Source of the DNA: Lepidurus packardi
Lineage: Eukaryota > Arthropoda > Branchiopoda > Notostraca > Triopsidae
DNA: 64,000 nt
Direction of reading: 5' to 3'
NCBI GenBank assembly: GCA_023053545.1
Contig: JAKZAN010000006.1
Location: 2,733,001 to 2,797,000, forward strand
Made by a program: the position numbers and the translations under genes. This document shows, piece after piece, positions 19,837-34,897 of the stretch; position 1 is the first letter of the stretch, and each line of letters starts with the position of its first letter. The notes below the pieces were generated by a model. It was not told the origin of the DNA, did no database searches, and saw only the letters and a list, made by a program, of their open reading frames with translations.

Positions 19837-22800
19837 ACATGAAACGAATTGCTCCAAGAAGTTGTGTTGTTGTTGTTTCCATTGATATGGGTGGAGGGCC
19901 TTCTGAGCCATTGCCCTGATTCTCTTGGCGTGTAATGACGCATAATACGAGTCCCAATTACGCTCTTCTGGGAGTATATAAACCTTCCTGGAGAGAAACC
20001 GGGGACCTGGGCTTTAAAGTACAATGTAAGTGCGCTAGTAATGGAAACCACAGATAAGACAAGACAGCACAGTAGGTTTTGCATTTCGGTGAGAATGAAG
20101 CTTATTTACATTAGTCTTTTAAAATATATAAATAAAATATAAGTTTAAAACTTATTTCCAAATTTCCAAAACAAAGCTTAGAACGAACTGCACATCAGAG
20201 GCTATAAAGCAGACGAGCACATATGTCGATACACTTAAATCTTAACCTTAATCATCCTTAACGGAGCAGGGAAATAAAAATTGCGTGAGGATAGACAAAG
20301 AAACTTTTGGTTTATTACAGGGAAAAGATATACACATAGTCTTTAAAATGAGGTACTCTTATCTGCACATGGGAATCTAAAAACGTTAATTAATCACCAA
20401 AGAATAAACTTTCTAGGAAATGGGATTAAAGAAATTAAAAATTTATCATGCATGTCTGAACCTTCATGAAGCGAGAACATTCATTCTATTTATACATTTT
20501 GCAATTGGGAAATCATTCGATGCATTTTCATGTTTAAGACGGGCAATATAATGGCTTGCCAAATCTTCTATGGACAACAGACATGAAAAAACGGGAATTT
20601 CTTCACGCTACACTTTCCAATGCGGGAGGACCCCCCATGATCCACAAGACTCCAAATTTTCCTTGCATCGGTCAATGAATAAAAGTTTGGGTAAATAAAA
20701 GCTATTTATCCGATTAAGACACGCTATTACCCGACAAGGTTTCTTTTCTGGACTCTTAATACTTTTTAGCCGTTCCAACAACCGGGAGTAATTTGCCAAT
20801 ACAATTTAGCAATTGAGAAACAGTAATACAAAAGTGACAGACGACAATGTTTGTTATGTCAGCCTTTGAGGTATTTGGCGGATACGCACGACAGACTTCG
20901 GAGTATTTGCCCATTTTAACTATACGTTTGCCGATTTGACTACAACCTAGAATTCGTGATTTGCAAAAATGACGACTAGAAGGAATATCTTGTGTTGTCT
21001 TTTGTGCTATCCCGTCATGCAAAAAAAAGCTACAGCGCTTAGTAAAACTAAGCCGAAAGATCACTAGGGGTCCTACGGGTCACGAACCTCATTCGCTGGG
21101 CTAGTTTATATTATTTCATTATTTTGTCCCGTGTTCCACTGCCGGGGTACGCCAAAGTAACCGTATGTTTCCCGGGCTATGCTTATGGAGAACACTATAA
21201 AGAGCCTTTTACTTTACATGGGATTGAAGTCTTACGTTTTACTTGAAAAAGAGCAATCACAGTTAGAGGAAAATCTGCTTCTCGTGTTATAAATGTGGCT
21301 ATAATTGTATTATTGCGTGCCAAGCCCGTGAGAAACTTGATAAATTTCAGGGTTTTAGCTAGTAATTGCAGTAATACTTTAATAATTACCCGGTAATTTA
21401 ATGTCCGAAATTAGTAATTTCACAATACATCCTGAGCACAGAAGTCTAACTATTCATTTTAATTTGTTTTCGAGCTTCACAAAGGTATAAAAACGGGTTA
21501 CATAAAAAATATATTTTTAATATAAAAACTTTTTTCCTGAAATGAAAAACGCGCGAATAATCGATACATTTTCAGTGTAGCCCATGTTATACATTGACGC
21601 AGAATGATATGCCGCAAGGTCAAGTTTACTCCTCAAATCGATTCACAAGCCCCTCGGTTTTCGAATACATCTAAAATGTCGTTATTTCCCCAAAGTTGAA
21701 TCTTGCAGCGAGTTCCCTCTTGCACATTCATGGCTCATAACGCGTATCATCAGTCTGTTAGGTAGACAGGCTTCTAAGTCCCTTTGTCTGTCTGTAAAGT
21801 GCAATTTCTTCCAACAAGAACTTGAAGATCATCAGGATCTCGAACGATAATACCTTTCCGTACCACAAACCATCCCGATTCAGTAAACGAAGCAACAAAG
21901 GATACCAATTACTTCATTAACCCCGTAACCTTAACGGTAGCAATATAACCCCCAATTGTATTTTTTCGAACCTCTATAGCAAAGGCACGAAAATTCTCTC
22001 CAACTTTTCCCACAACGTTTCATGAAAAGTGATTGTGACCTTCCTCCAAGCTATCCATCATCACTTCATTGTTCATGTCTCAAACTTGTATACATCAGCA
22101 AAGACCTCCCTGCGTTCCGACATCTAATTTGAATATCTCCATGAAAGAAAATCAAAGCTTTGAACCCCCCAATCATGACACCGTCGTTGTGTGGCCCACG
22201 CGCATAGCACGGCATTATTGCTTTATGAAATTCAGGTCCGATGCCCCTCAACCCCAACGAAAACATTCCTTTTTTCTTCATGCAACGTATTTGGGGCTGT
22301 TTAGGATAGAAAAGACACCCTGAGCGTAAGGGATTTGAAAGGCGGACGCGGTGCCTAACGCAAAGTTTTCACGGACCAAAAGGATAAAAAGAAAAAGAAG
22401 GAAAATTACGTACACGGGGGGGATGATAATGATTATGATGAAGTAGGCCTGTTACATGAGCGCGACCTCTCCCCCGGTAATGCCTTAAATAAATATGCCT
22501 GGTTCTCACTGATGCTGTGTGGAGATGTCGAGGGGGAGATAACAGGGAATATGGCTATATAAGGAGTTAACTGGATGCATATACCAGTGGTTGGGTTGAG
22601 ATTTTAGTTTAAAAAAACCCATGTAAGTCTTCAAGTATTCAGGAGCATGTGATTAGCAGTCCGTTGAAGCTTTCGAAATACCAATTAAAGACTCCCTAAG
22701 AAAAAGGGGAGAAAAAGCAACTATCTACGAAGTCTTGGAAAGTTGTGCTGCGAGCTGTTGTAACTATATAGGCAAGCTCATTATGAATGAAAAAGATAGA

Positions 22801-25800
22801 AGTATGAAGCAAACTTTTAGAGAAAGAAACCCTGTCTACACCTAATGATGTTGGAAATATCGTTTAATGCAGCGTAGTTAGAAGATGTCCCATATCTCGC
22901 TAAAAACGGCCATATTACTATTGAAGTGTTCGAAAAAAAAGTTCGCAAGAAATGGACAAAGCGGCATGTTAGTATTACTGTTGTGTTAATTTCGTCTTGA
23001 ACGACGTTCCAGATTCCGCCAGAATTCTCGAAAAGCAAGATCAAGTCTTTAAAAAGTAACGTCGAATGTAACTATTCCTACTACTACTATTAGTACTCTA
23101 CTACATTAGTAGTAATAAAAACAGTAAAAAAATAACATAAAAATACTGATATTTAACAGGAAAGTGTGAGTCTTGGAAAAATCCCCCAAGAAGCGCTGCA
23201 ACTTAAAAAAAATTTGAAATGCTGCATTCCGAAGTTTAAAGGCTATGTAATATAAGGTGAGCCAAAGACAGTGCATGTATTCAGAAATACATCCCATTTT
23301 CCAAAAATAACTATTTTGACGAACCCAGCACGTATTGTTCACGTCAACCCTTGAACTGGGAAGTTTCTAAATTTCTGTTATTTGGTCGTCGCTTAACTCG
23401 CAAAACTACCGGTTACCGACACCTGACTAGCTAAAATTTGCAGTAATTTGATTAAAACAGCGACTAAATTTTAGAGAAATTCTCTTTCGCAAAGTCCCAT
23501 CTACTACCTTCCCATAACTTTGCGTTTACAAGGATCCTTTCATATGCAAATCAAAGTATCATTTCCACATCAAACCAAAGCATTTAGCACAGACCCCACA
23601 CGTAACGTTACAACTCAAACGATATTGGCTTTAATTCCTGAAGACTCAATAAGCATCCTTTAAAAAGTGTGTTTTCTTTTTTTTAAAAAAGGAAAGGAAG
23701 AAGCTTGCAAGTGCACTTCATCAGGGAACTCCGCCCACATCTTAGCTTAAACGACACTTCATAATAGGTTGGATCTTCCCCGAGATAATTTGCCAGGTAT
23801 CATAGGCTAATAAAAGCCAGAGCCCTTTAAGTCCTCAAGCAGGATGCGGGATATTTTGGAAAACTGTACCCAAACCGTTCTTCTTTTCTGCCTCATATCT
23901 TTACGACAGTCATTTCCCCCTCCGACAAGCGTCCGGCACGTACCCGGGCTACTGCCTGTCAGCTTTTGGGGGCTTGTTGCTTGTTACAGACGTTATCAGT
24001 GTCAGTCATCAGTCGTATTAGGCAGCTCCCGGTCCAATCTCTCCCCCCTGCCATCATTTCCTCCATCACCCTGTATATACACGGCCTCACGCTAAAGGAA
24101 CAGAAAAAGTTAAAAAAAGACACCAATTTTCGAAATTTTTTCTTACTTCAAAGACATCTTGCCAAGAAAAGCACTCCCTCCCCGTCCAAAAGCAAAACAG
24201 AAAAACATATCCAGAACAGCCTCTACAAAGTTCTTATCTCTACCCAGCCTCCAAATTCGCGTTACATGCAAATCATCCTCTCAAGCAGCGCCCAAATAGA
24301 CTGCACTATATACCCAAAAGACGTGCGCAACAAAAGTTTTCCCCTGACAAGCGGAAATCCCCCCCTCCCTCTTTTTTCTTCTTCTACAAAAGATCATAGA
24401 TCCCTGGAGGATCCTTTGCCTATACAAGCTTTTGAACAAAAAGATAATACTCGGTAGTAACCATAAGGGCTGGGGTTCGGTATCGGCCAGGGCAAAAGGA
24501 GCAAAACGGACTTTGGCGCAAGGCTAGAGGAGAAGAGGACCCTATACAAGCGGTCACGTGACTTGCAATTCACGCGTGTAAGCCGCTTAGTGTGTGCTCG
24601 GCACCTGCCCCTCTTTTCCTTCCGTCCCTACAGACTTCCACTGATGTCATTCTATACATACAGCTCCCCATACGCAGCCATTAATAATACCCACCCCCCT
24701 AGGCGAGGGTACATTTTTCTTTTTTTAAGTGCGTTATGAGCCATTTTCTACCTTCCACTAAGACTCAATCCGTTTTTACACTGGAGTGACTGAGCATTGG
24801 CAACGTGTCCGTCCCTACGTTGTCATTTTACACTTCAAATGAGCGTCTAATTTCAGAGCCCAGATAATAAGCCTAGAAGAAGAGAAGAGGCTCGTGCCCC
24901 AGTGCTAAGACTAACACTCATTCCACTTGCAAACCACGACTTTTGTAAGTGCATCGGGAAACCAAAAGCCCACACTTTGATAAATGGCCGTTATTTTAAC
25001 AACTCGACATAACTGCGGGTTAAAATCAATATTGACTTATTATTTTTACGAGTTCGTTGCACAGAGTTAAAGATTAATTCGCACCTATAATGCAATGTTA
25101 CGAGTTTGCATTTCTTGGAATGCAAGTTGGTAACAGAGGTGGAGATATCAGCCATAGTTCTGTTGGTAGTCTTTAACACTTGTGATAATTAGACGAGGTA
25201 AAGCTTGAGGAGTAATTGGTTATAACAGGCTTTATGTCCTTTATCTAACCAAATTCATTGGTAACCTAACAGCCACCAAAAACACTTAGAATTTTAATGC
25301 TATAGGGAACTTACACAATTTTCAAATCAAAGAACTTTTAAAAAAATTAGCTTTATAGATGAACACTAAACAGAGAAGAAACTAGCAAGGGTCACATGTG
25401 TTCCAAACTAAGGCTACTTTTCCTTATCTTTTCAAACAGTATCACTTCAATTCTGGATTTCATGTTGTCCTGGGATCCAAAGTTTTCGAATTTCAACCCA
25501 CCGATTTTGATATTCAGGGCAGCAGGCAAGTCCGAATCCATTGGGCCTCAAGTTGGAAGGAAATACAGGAAAATATAACTTTAGTGAAAACTTGGAGTTT
25601 TCAATGAGAAAGTTTGTAATTGTTCAGTTCAAGGAACACAACTTTTAATGACGTTTTCTTCAATTAAATTATTTCCATGGTGAAGGCAGCCAAATGAGTA
25701 CATTTATAGGATAATTCAAAGAATCTTTGTGTTTGAAATTATCAGTAAATGCGTTTGATAAATTGATTTGGGGAAATTCGGAAATTCGCGATAACTTTTG

Positions 25801-28800
25801 AGAAAACCAGTGCATTTAATGAAAAAATTATTCAACCGTAATCTTGAGCTTGCTAACAGATAGTGTAAAACGAATGCACAATTTTTTTCGATGAGTAATA
25901 AATTAGAAATATGCAAAGGAAATTTGCAACTATGAGAAATACGTTACCTAAAAATATGTCCTACGGTTCTGCACTAGCTACCAATAAAAAAAAACTTTTT
26001 TTTTTAGTTTGCTTTCAAATATGACAAGCCGTTTTCGAGAAATATTGTTCCGCAAGTTTGACGACTTGATTTGGGACATTGTGCTTCTAGAGCAAACTGT
26101 GGTGACAAATTGTACTCTGAAACAAAACAAGCGTAGAAACTTTGCCGGAAATTAGCTATCTATTTCTTTTCTTAATTTCTTATGCAAGGTTTAAAAACAA
26201 ATAACAAACATCAGTGCCATCTGTGACTGTTTCTCATCAATAAGCTAAGGTATACGGGAGCCTTAACTCAAAGTGAAGATATTGAATTTAAGCTTCGCTT
26301 TGAAAGACATAGAAGCTGAATTTGAGGACAGTTAGTGCAAAGTCAGCCTAAACTGAGTACAGTTCATCTTCCCCTTAAAAAAAGCGTCTTTGTGCGCTAG
26401 GAAAGAGAAATCTTCACGTTCCGAAGCGACATACGGGTTAATTGCAATGCTGGCAATCTGACAACCCCTAAAAGCGAAACGTCTGACATTTCCAGTGGCG
26501 TAATTGGAACCCCCGAGACCTCGCGCCTATACGTTATATGGTAACCAAATCAGGAACCATTTATAAATATTTCTTTTAACCCTCTTGCTCTTTCATTTTC
26601 TGCTTTCAATGTTTCCATCAAGCGCACAACAGCAACACGCGCTCTTAACCTATTCCATCACAACACCATGTCATGCTCTTCATAGTTTTTTCCCAGGCCT
26701 GTATAAACCTAATTAAACGTAAAAGGTTCATCAGACCTCTGTATGTGCCTTGCACTCTCCTGACACAACTCCCAACACTTTTTCCAGCTTCTTTTCTTTC
26801 CGAACGTCTCTCGAGATTAAGGTCTTGGGGCCAAGACAACACCAAAAGAAGGTGTATGAACGGTAAAAGAAAAAAAGTTCCCTCCCATCAAAGAAGGAAA
26901 AAAAAAAGATCCTGTCGGAGCAGTTTCATGATGAAAGAGCTCTTGGGGAGTAAAGGTCAACAAAGGTCATGTCTCAACATCCATCTTGGTGCTATGACAG
27001 GCTCTATTGTCGTCCAGTACTTCTTTCTTACCTTTTGTGGCGCACCATGCCTCTTTTTTCTTCCAGCCTCCTACTTTTAACGACACACGAGAGACACGTC
27101 CTTATCCATTTCATTATTCTAACATCTCTATCGCCTTTTTGTGATCAGGGGGCGTGGTTTGCGGAACCCATCAAATGTTACCCGCACAATAAAACTAAAA
27201 AGTAGACACACTGATCACGCTTGTATCGTGGGTTAAAAGCTTATATTTATCTGATTTGCTTTACTGTATGCGAAGACTTGTCGGTGGTCGTAAAGCCAAA
27301 AGTTTGAAAAGAGAAGAAATCCTATTCAAAACGAGCCTTCGCGTGACGTGATCGACCCTAGATACTTAGACGTTCTAACGATCGCTATAAAAATAAACAA
27401 AAATAACCGTAGCGACGTCCGTCCTTTTTTTCCCTGAAGATAGCAACTGTTATGCCTGGAAATTTCTCACTCCCCAAAAGTCCTAAAAAACTGCACATGG
27501 ACTTAACGTCCTAAACTTGTAAAAAAAGGAAAAGGAAGTCCGCAGGTAAAAAAAAAATTGCTTCCACTCAATTATGGACATGTTTGCCCCGTGCCGAGGC
27601 CAGCCAACACATCAAAGACACTGTTAGTCATAAGTTTTCGCGTGTGGGACTCCAAAGGACGGGCGACCTGCAGCAATAAAAAAATAAAGGATACAAAGTT
27701 TTTGTAGCTGCGACCATATTCGATCGTAACTCACTACGACTCTATTTTGTCGAAAAAGAAATCTGGAAAGCCGAAATGGCTTTACAAAGACTACACTATA
27801 GCTGAAATTGCCCCTCCCCGATGGTTAAAATTTCTTTCTGGCGCTCAAACAGCCAAAATATGCAAGGTGTTCCGGCCCTTTGGCTTAAGTACAGTTCTGG
27901 CCTTCTGGTTCCTTGTGACGTTTTGGAATATTTTGACAATTTAATCGTACAGGGCTTTGCCAATAAGGGAGAATGCATCGGGAAAAAAATACTGGAACAT
28001 TAAAATAATATCATTAAATATTGTGATATCTCTTATACCAATAAACTAGTGGGAAACTTTTGTGAATCTTGCAATATAAACACACAATGTTGAAGGACTT
28101 TATGCAAAGATTTACAAAATGACGCGAAATTGCAAAATGTTTTGACATAAAGGATAAAATTTCATAGAACTTAACTGATGAAAAGTGTTTAGATGCTTCG
28201 CATATAATTTATATTTAATAGCAGGGATTTCATTTTAATTAAGGGTAAAAGCTATATTCATAAAGATGTGAGAGTAATAAACACTGAATTTTACTGTTCC
28301 AAGTAACAGTGCGGAAGAATACCTCTCCTATTTTCCCTCTTTAGTTATTTTTTCTCCTATTACTTCTTTAACACTGTGCTGATTTTCATTACCCCTAACG
28401 TTTTTATGGCGTTGTCTTTGATATCCTTAATTTTGTTACTGTTAATGTCTCACGTTTTACCGATTCTGTAATTCTTCGTGAAATTCTTCTACCGTCAATG
28501 ACTTGAATTAGTTTTTTTTGTCTTGGTCTTATTATCCTCACCACTCTCAAACATCTTCACCGATCAGCGTCGTATTTCAGCACCGATATACCGATTTAAT
28601 CATGTGTTAGACGGTTGATTGTGTGAAGTACCCTTCACACAACCATAGTAACGATAAAAAATTACAAAAACACAATAAAGCGAAAAGTGTTTGTTTAAGG
28701 TAAGTGAAATGTCTGAAGAAATGTTTCTGAATCCACTTTTCATGGAGGTTAGGAATACCTATGGTTTTGGACGTTACCAATTCTGGAAAATCTCTCCCAA

Positions 28801-31006
28801 CTAAACACTGCCTGCAAACTTACAAACAAAATGTGTAAGAAAGTTGCCTTTCGAAGAATTTGCGTACGACTGTACTGAGTACATTTAATTTGCTTAAATA
28901 TTACTGACAGAATCATTTGGGTCAGAACTGGCAGCGGAATTACTGTTTCGGCTAATACCTGGTAAATACTATTTCTTGCCACTTTGGAAACTATGCCGCA
29001 CTATGAGTTTCCTAAAGGACAAAAGCAAGAAATTTTTCGTTATGAAGTAAATTGACTTAGAATGTCAAAATCTTCAAATTTCACAACACAATATGCCAAG
29101 TTTACTGGCCGTCGTCCCAACGCAGTCATTAGGACTGCCCTGACAAGTTTGAGAGCCGAAAATTTACCCCCAGGGTTTTCGTCATTTTTATACAGGTTCT
29201 CGACCTTCTTGCTTCTGACCTAATATTAAGTGCGTACAGCCTCAAGCACTGCGCTACTTGAAAATTTTGAGGAACCTGAAGTGGGCGCTGTCTGCTGGTA
29301 CTCTCGCCTGACAGCAATTGACTGACGTAGATATGCACACCCCCTGCTGTTTAAAAAAAAATTAAATTTCTTCAAAGAAACGATTTTAGAAAATGCCTCT
29401 GCTACAAATGTTGCATTTGACTCTCGTTTGTCGATAGCTTTGAAGTCCACTTGCGCCCTCTCTTGGGATCCGCGATAAGACAGGCTACTAATCGGACTTA
29501 AACATGTGTTTCCCCTTCTATCCCGAAAGCCAAGAGCCTCCGTATCGCTTCATTCCTCATCTCAGCTGCTTAAAGCCAGCTTCAACTCTTGAAGTGAGAA
29601 ATATTGCTCAAAGTCAAGTGCCAAACTCTTCGTCCTTAATAGACACACACGCATACGCTGTTTTCGTTTTTTTTTTAAGTTAGACTTGAAAGAAAACTTT
29701 CCGCCAGCACTGCTACCTTCTTCTATCTCCTAAACAAAGAAAAAGACTTTTGCCTCAGCCTCCGCCTTAGAAAAGAGAGAAAAAATGGAGTAGAACCTTA
29801 TTAGGAAAAAAAGTGATATAATAAAAATAAAAAATACATAAAAACGCTGGGTTTCCACTTGGCCGACGTACTCAAGGGTCTCATTAGTTAAAGAGCCAGA
29901 CTTATTAAAGAGAACAAGAGACTTCCATGCCAGGAGCATCACATTCCTCTCCTCCCTTATCATCTTTATTATACATGCAATTCCCCCAGGAGTTTCTCGC
30001 ATCTTCTCAGAAACACAGGAAAATCTTACCAAAAATGTACTAAGACCTTCTATAAATACGCAATACCTTTGCTCTCCCTCTCCGCCTCAATTCCTCCCTC
30101 GCATAAAACAAAGACACGCAAACAACCCGAAACGACGCATAAAAGTCAACCAGATCCGACCAAGGGACCTTTGCAATTGCTCGACTGATTACTCAAGTAT
30201 ACACTTCGCGAGATCCGTCTTCAGATACTCACTATTATTTCACAATCCATTCTGCTACGACAAGGAAAGAGACTCACATTAAATTGCTCGGCTTTATATT
30301 TCCTTGATAAAAGGTATGATTCCTTTATTTCTCTCCTAAAAAACTAAAGTGTTTTTGGAGAGCATATTCCATTACAAGTTAAACAGCGCCAGGTGACATC
30401 ACACGCCCGAATTCAAAACATTTTACGACGCTGAAGAACACGATATTTGGCGCAGGATGACTTCACTAACCCAAAGGCAGATACAAGATTAGGCGGAGAA
30501 ACTTTGAGTAAAACTGAAGTGCAGAAAGGTATTAGATTGCAACTTATTTCGGTATTTTAAACCTGTGAATTTGAGCCCAAGATTCGTTTTTAAATGCTAA
30601 TGAGTTAGGACTTCATTGCAAACTTCAGAAGCAAAGTCTCTAATTTGTTTGAATTGTTTTCCAACGGCTTTATTTTTCAATTGTTTCATGTAACTCATAT
30701 CATTGGAAAAATACGTGTATTATTTAGAGACAGAATTTAATTAGATGCATTCTAATAAAGCAAAAAGATCCTAATTTCGAATACACTCTAACTATTCCGA
30801 CGCCCTTAACTTACTTTCAATATAAATAAAGATGTAATTCATCGTATTTTCACAGACGAACCTATGCCAAAATAAAACATTTCAAAGATGCATTTTATTC
30901 GAAATTCACTTCAAGTTCTTTCTTTTACCGTTCGTATGAAAATTTTTCCTTCCAAAAATAATGTTTAGGGGATATAAAATAAAAACTAACAAACGCGTCA
31001 CGTCAT
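19837..31006. other. Non-coding stretch without a recognised gene
   Basis: Open frames at 23844-24457 and 26673-27205 fall in C/T-rich DNA where stop codons are rare, and none shows a family signature. The stretch has a perfect palindromic E-box GTCACGTGAC at 24553-24562. A TAC/TAG-rich simple stretch lies near 23079-23115, A/T homopolymer pairs near 25985-26006, and a small hairpin at 28619-28642. The remaining sequence looks single-copy. Confidence 0.5.
28619..28642. repeat. Perfect 10-bp hairpin with 4-base loop
   Basis: Arms ttgtgtgaag (28619-28628) and cttcacacaa (28633-28642) flank the loop tacc. A short ggtt/aacc extension outside the stem is offset by two bases. The function is unknown. 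Confidence 0.8.
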
Positions 31007-31073
31007 ATGTTGTTTACCTTCCTCGCTAGGGTGAAAGCCGCCTAGCGAGGGGTACCCTCAACATAAACAACAT
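31007..31073. repeat. Two-tier palindrome
   Basis: Inner arms cctcgctagg (31021-31030) and cctagcgagg (31041-31050) are perfect complements around a 10-base loop. Outer arms atgttgttta (31007-31016) and taaacaacat (31064-31073) are also perfect complements. The two tiers are separated by unpaired spacers of 4 and 13 bases. This could be a fold-back element remnant or a structured transcript. Confidence 0.8.
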
Positions 31074-34000
31074 CCTATTTGACCTGTCTTCGAAAGACAA
31101 AAAGCACCATTACCAACGAACTGAGGACCATTTTCACGTAAAGCCCCATTTCCTTGATTCAGCATTCAACCTCAAGTTAAGGTTAATGAAACGTCAACGA
31201 TAATCTGAAAACTCTCTAGTGGAAGCTCAATAGAAAAATCGTCCTCCAGGACCCAAACTTTGGAATTCCCTCCCTCCCACCCCCTCGGTCCAGCCGTAAA
31301 GCCAGATGGTAGTTCAAGTTCATATGATTATACTATATAAATTCATTGGGAATCAGTTCCCTTCTCATGCAAATGCCATCCGAATCTGAATGTCGTCGCC
31401 CCCATCAAATGTTTCTGTTACCGATAATAAGTTGAAAACCGCTTCTTTTGTCAGCGGCATTGGCATATAGAGACCCCGACAGATGGCCAATTTTGCCGCG
31501 TAGGACCCCCAAACCAAATCAAAACTTGTCCCTTGTTTCCCCTCTCTCCTCCGTCACCGCGACTTCCCTGACCTGACAACTCATCCATAGAAACTCTCGC
31601 GGAACCCCTGCATAAACCCAACAACCCAAAAACCAAACGTTTTCTTCATATCACAAGTTCAGACGAGGGTTGGGGGGCGGGGGGGAGACGAAACATTTGA
31701 TGTAGTCCTATGGGGCTCAATATACTTGTCTCGTTATCATGATCGAAGTTACCATGCTTGTCGCTGATTTATCTCCACATCGCTCTGCCTCCTTGTTTCG
31801 GCAGCTCCTGCACCGGTTACACATACACATACGCAGCAGCTGCTGTACACATGACTGTGTATACCTCTCTCTCAATATTAGCAAGGCACATATCGATTCA
31901 CATCATACATTCTGTGACCACTTACAGTATATACCTAAACTATTACTAGAAAAGCTCTGTAAATACCTTGAGCTTAATTAAAATTCACACATGGCAAAAA
32001 GTTCTGGCACTCACCTTGACAATTTTGTATATTTTTTCTAATGACGGCAGAAAGGTTTAGCCTGTTTACCGTCGTTTATTGGGTACCAGGGGGACTAGAG
32101 CAACATAATTCCCCAAAATATTATAATTTCTAGCTAAATAATTATGACGAAATTACAACGAAAATTGTTAGAAACAACAAGGAAAGACAATTTAGAATTA
32201 ATATCTGATATTGACCTAAAACAAGACTTGAGGTATTACTGAAAATCTGCTGATTAAAATAACACTGCAAAAAATTTTCAAACAGACCAATAAATATGAT
32301 TCTGTTCTAGCTCGAATGACCCAAGTCATGACCGCATAATATACACTTGGAAATCGGTTTAATTCGGATGCGTTTCGCAAAATTATATAGCCTCCCCCAC
32401 AAATCCCTTCACTTCACCTTTTGGCACTTTTAAGAACCTCAATTACCAAACTAACAAGACACTTGAAAAGAACATTAATCAGACCTCGTTTGCCGCTCCA
32501 ATAATTACACTTTTCCTTCGTCACGAAGTCGAGCTCGACAAAAAGAACCAAAACTACAAGCGAGACTTGGTAACAATCGGCGGCGCCAGCAGCGCCGGAG
32601 ACAAAAAAACAACAACAGATCGACTATTTTTCTTCTGGGTACACATGCAATTTACTCGCGGCGCGTATGGGGCGATTTGCTTCTATTTCTGCCCAATGAG
32701 GGTTGAAAGCGACACAATAGCTTAGAACCATTCCCTTAATATCTCAAGCGGGAAACGAACCGGGTTATCTTTTATATACCATAATCCCAATACCAGGATC
32801 CGGAACCGGACTCTCGTGTCCCAGTACGAACGTCGAAAGAGGGAGAAGCCGGAGACTTTTCTGGCTTTATGGCCCATTACTTCCCCTTTAACTCTTTCCC
32901 TTTTTTTTTTTATATATATTATACTATTAAAGTATCAGATCTTGAATGTGATGCCCTATTACGTTTTTTCTTCCGTCTATTTTCCCTTTTTTTTTACTAT
33001 AAGGAGAATGTCCAAAAGAGTCTTTAGTTTCCGACTTTGTAAGATTCCATCGACAATTACATTAATTTCGTCCCTCATGAGTGGAAGGCAAAGGAAGCGG
33101 AAGGGGAGAAAAAATTCTTAACAAGAAATCCGGGTCCTTTGACCAGGTGTTGTCGTACAATTAACAAAGTGCTAAATGGAAAAGCGCTGTTCTCCTTCGC
33201 TTGGCAGCTCCAGATGCTGAAAGCCGATTAGCCCATCAATTTTGTGCCCGGGATTGTTATGCCATGTTCCTTGCGACGTCAACCTAACGTTAACATGGTG
33301 ACAAAATGCTAATTTCTTGTCCATGTACGACTCTGGCATTTGCGATCTGCCATCCATAAAACGGTTGGATTTAGCCGTTCCATCACTATCACGCCCCTCG
33401 ATGTCGTTTCAAACCCCGCGCGCTCTACATTCTCCCGAAACAGCAAGGCGTCAACACTTTTCGAAGCTAGCAGAACTGACCTACAATATGACACAAATTA
33501 ATACGGGATGTGAAATCTGGCTTATAACAGTATATATATAAAACCTAGAAGAATTCATAATTCTTATTTTTTTTTAAGACGGTCATAAAACGAACCACTC
33601 TCAAATACAAGTTCATATTAAGCGCCACCATAATAAACCGAGGCGCCTAAGTTTCTGCCTTCTGTATTTTCAAAAAGAATTAAATTGTAACAAACTAAAC
33701 CTTGTCAAAACTATATAAAAGCTCACTTTCGATATCTCTGCAACGTGTTCTTTACACTTAAAATAAAAACTAAAGAAGGCTCCACCGATGCATTCGGTTT
33801 AGCATAACAGGGTGCAATCTACTGCAGATTTATTTTCAAAATTAAATTGCAATGCACACATACTTTTTTGTGCATCAATGCAACCCAACCTTTCGCTCAC
33901 GTGATAAATTCTTATATCTGCCAGACAAATTACAACGTAATCTGCAAATCCAAGTAATTTATTGCGTACGTAAATCCATGGTTTATTTTTGCCGAAAATG

Positions 34001-34880
34001 CGACTCTATATACTGCGCAGAATCACGAACCAAACAACCAAATTTGGCAAACATTTGCCAAATCCTTGAAATTTTCGTGACGGTTTTCCATAAATCAACA
34101 AAACAAAGCACGCATGCTATTAAAAAATAGCAAAAGTTGCGATATATTATACCGATACGGTAAAAAGTAAATAAAAGTTCATACCTTTATACAAAAGAAC
34201 AAACAGCAATCAATCTTTTGCGCACGATCCGAAAACCTTTCATATCCCAAATAATGCCAGCATGGCTCTGGCTACTTTTCATCGCCCGAACCGTGACTGC
34301 ACTGGATTTGGGATTTTTCGGCATGCTGTGCCAAAAAGAGCGACTTGAGAAAATAAAAAGGGCAAGAAAACGGCACTCCAAACTTATTGTATAGCTCATA
34401 AACTTGTTAACGAACCCATCAGCACCTATTACAAGCCAAGTCTGTCTCCAATTCCCCAAGACAAGACCGTCGGCGCCATGCAAAGTTTCCGAAACCCAAA
34501 CAGCAATTTTAACCTTCCGACAACGGACCGGCCAGAAGGAAAAAAAAAAGTTAAATACAACAAAAAGCGTAAAGCAGACGCAACAAAATAGCCACTGACA
34601 GGACCCAAATTGGAGTTTACGCAAGAAGCCGCCTACTTGAAAAACTGTTTCCGATGTTCGAACTTTAAACAGTACAGTACGGTACATGGTCCCATACTTT
34701 TTAAAAACCCTATTGTTGACTTTTAGAATATACCCCTTGATCTATGACCCAGTCTCGTTGTCTTGGCCCCATGAGGAGGTTTCTATAAGGAGTTTGGTGC
34801 CCTTACGTGCTTGATGAACGCACATACAGAGTACACACAAGTTCCATCTTATTGTTGTCTGTCTCGGCTCTGATCATCCG
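31074..34880. other. Non-coding stretch; one 166-codon minus-strand frame
   Basis: No recognised gene. An ATG-started minus-strand frame at 34187-34687 (166 codons) contains one strongly hydrophobic segment (cysteine/phenylalanine-rich, about residues 30-52), but I recognise no domain. A T-rich run lies at about 32903-32920. Confidence 0.45.
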
Positions 34881-34897
34881 CCCCCCCCCCCCCCCCC
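34881..34897. repeat. Poly-C tract (17)
   Basis: An uninterrupted run of 17 C follows tcatccg. Such tracts can form i-motif or G-quadruplex-type structures, and sequencing may misjudge their length. Confidence 0.9.

Noticed and set aside
23966-24457. 163-codon plus-strand open frame
   Set aside because: It lacks an ATG at its start and lies in C/T/A-rich DNA where stop codons are rare by composition.
33852-34130. 92-codon ATG frame with a CRKCDSIYC motif suggesting a zinc ribbon
   Set aside because: Only one cysteine cluster is present, no second metal-binding pair follows, and no family match is recognised.
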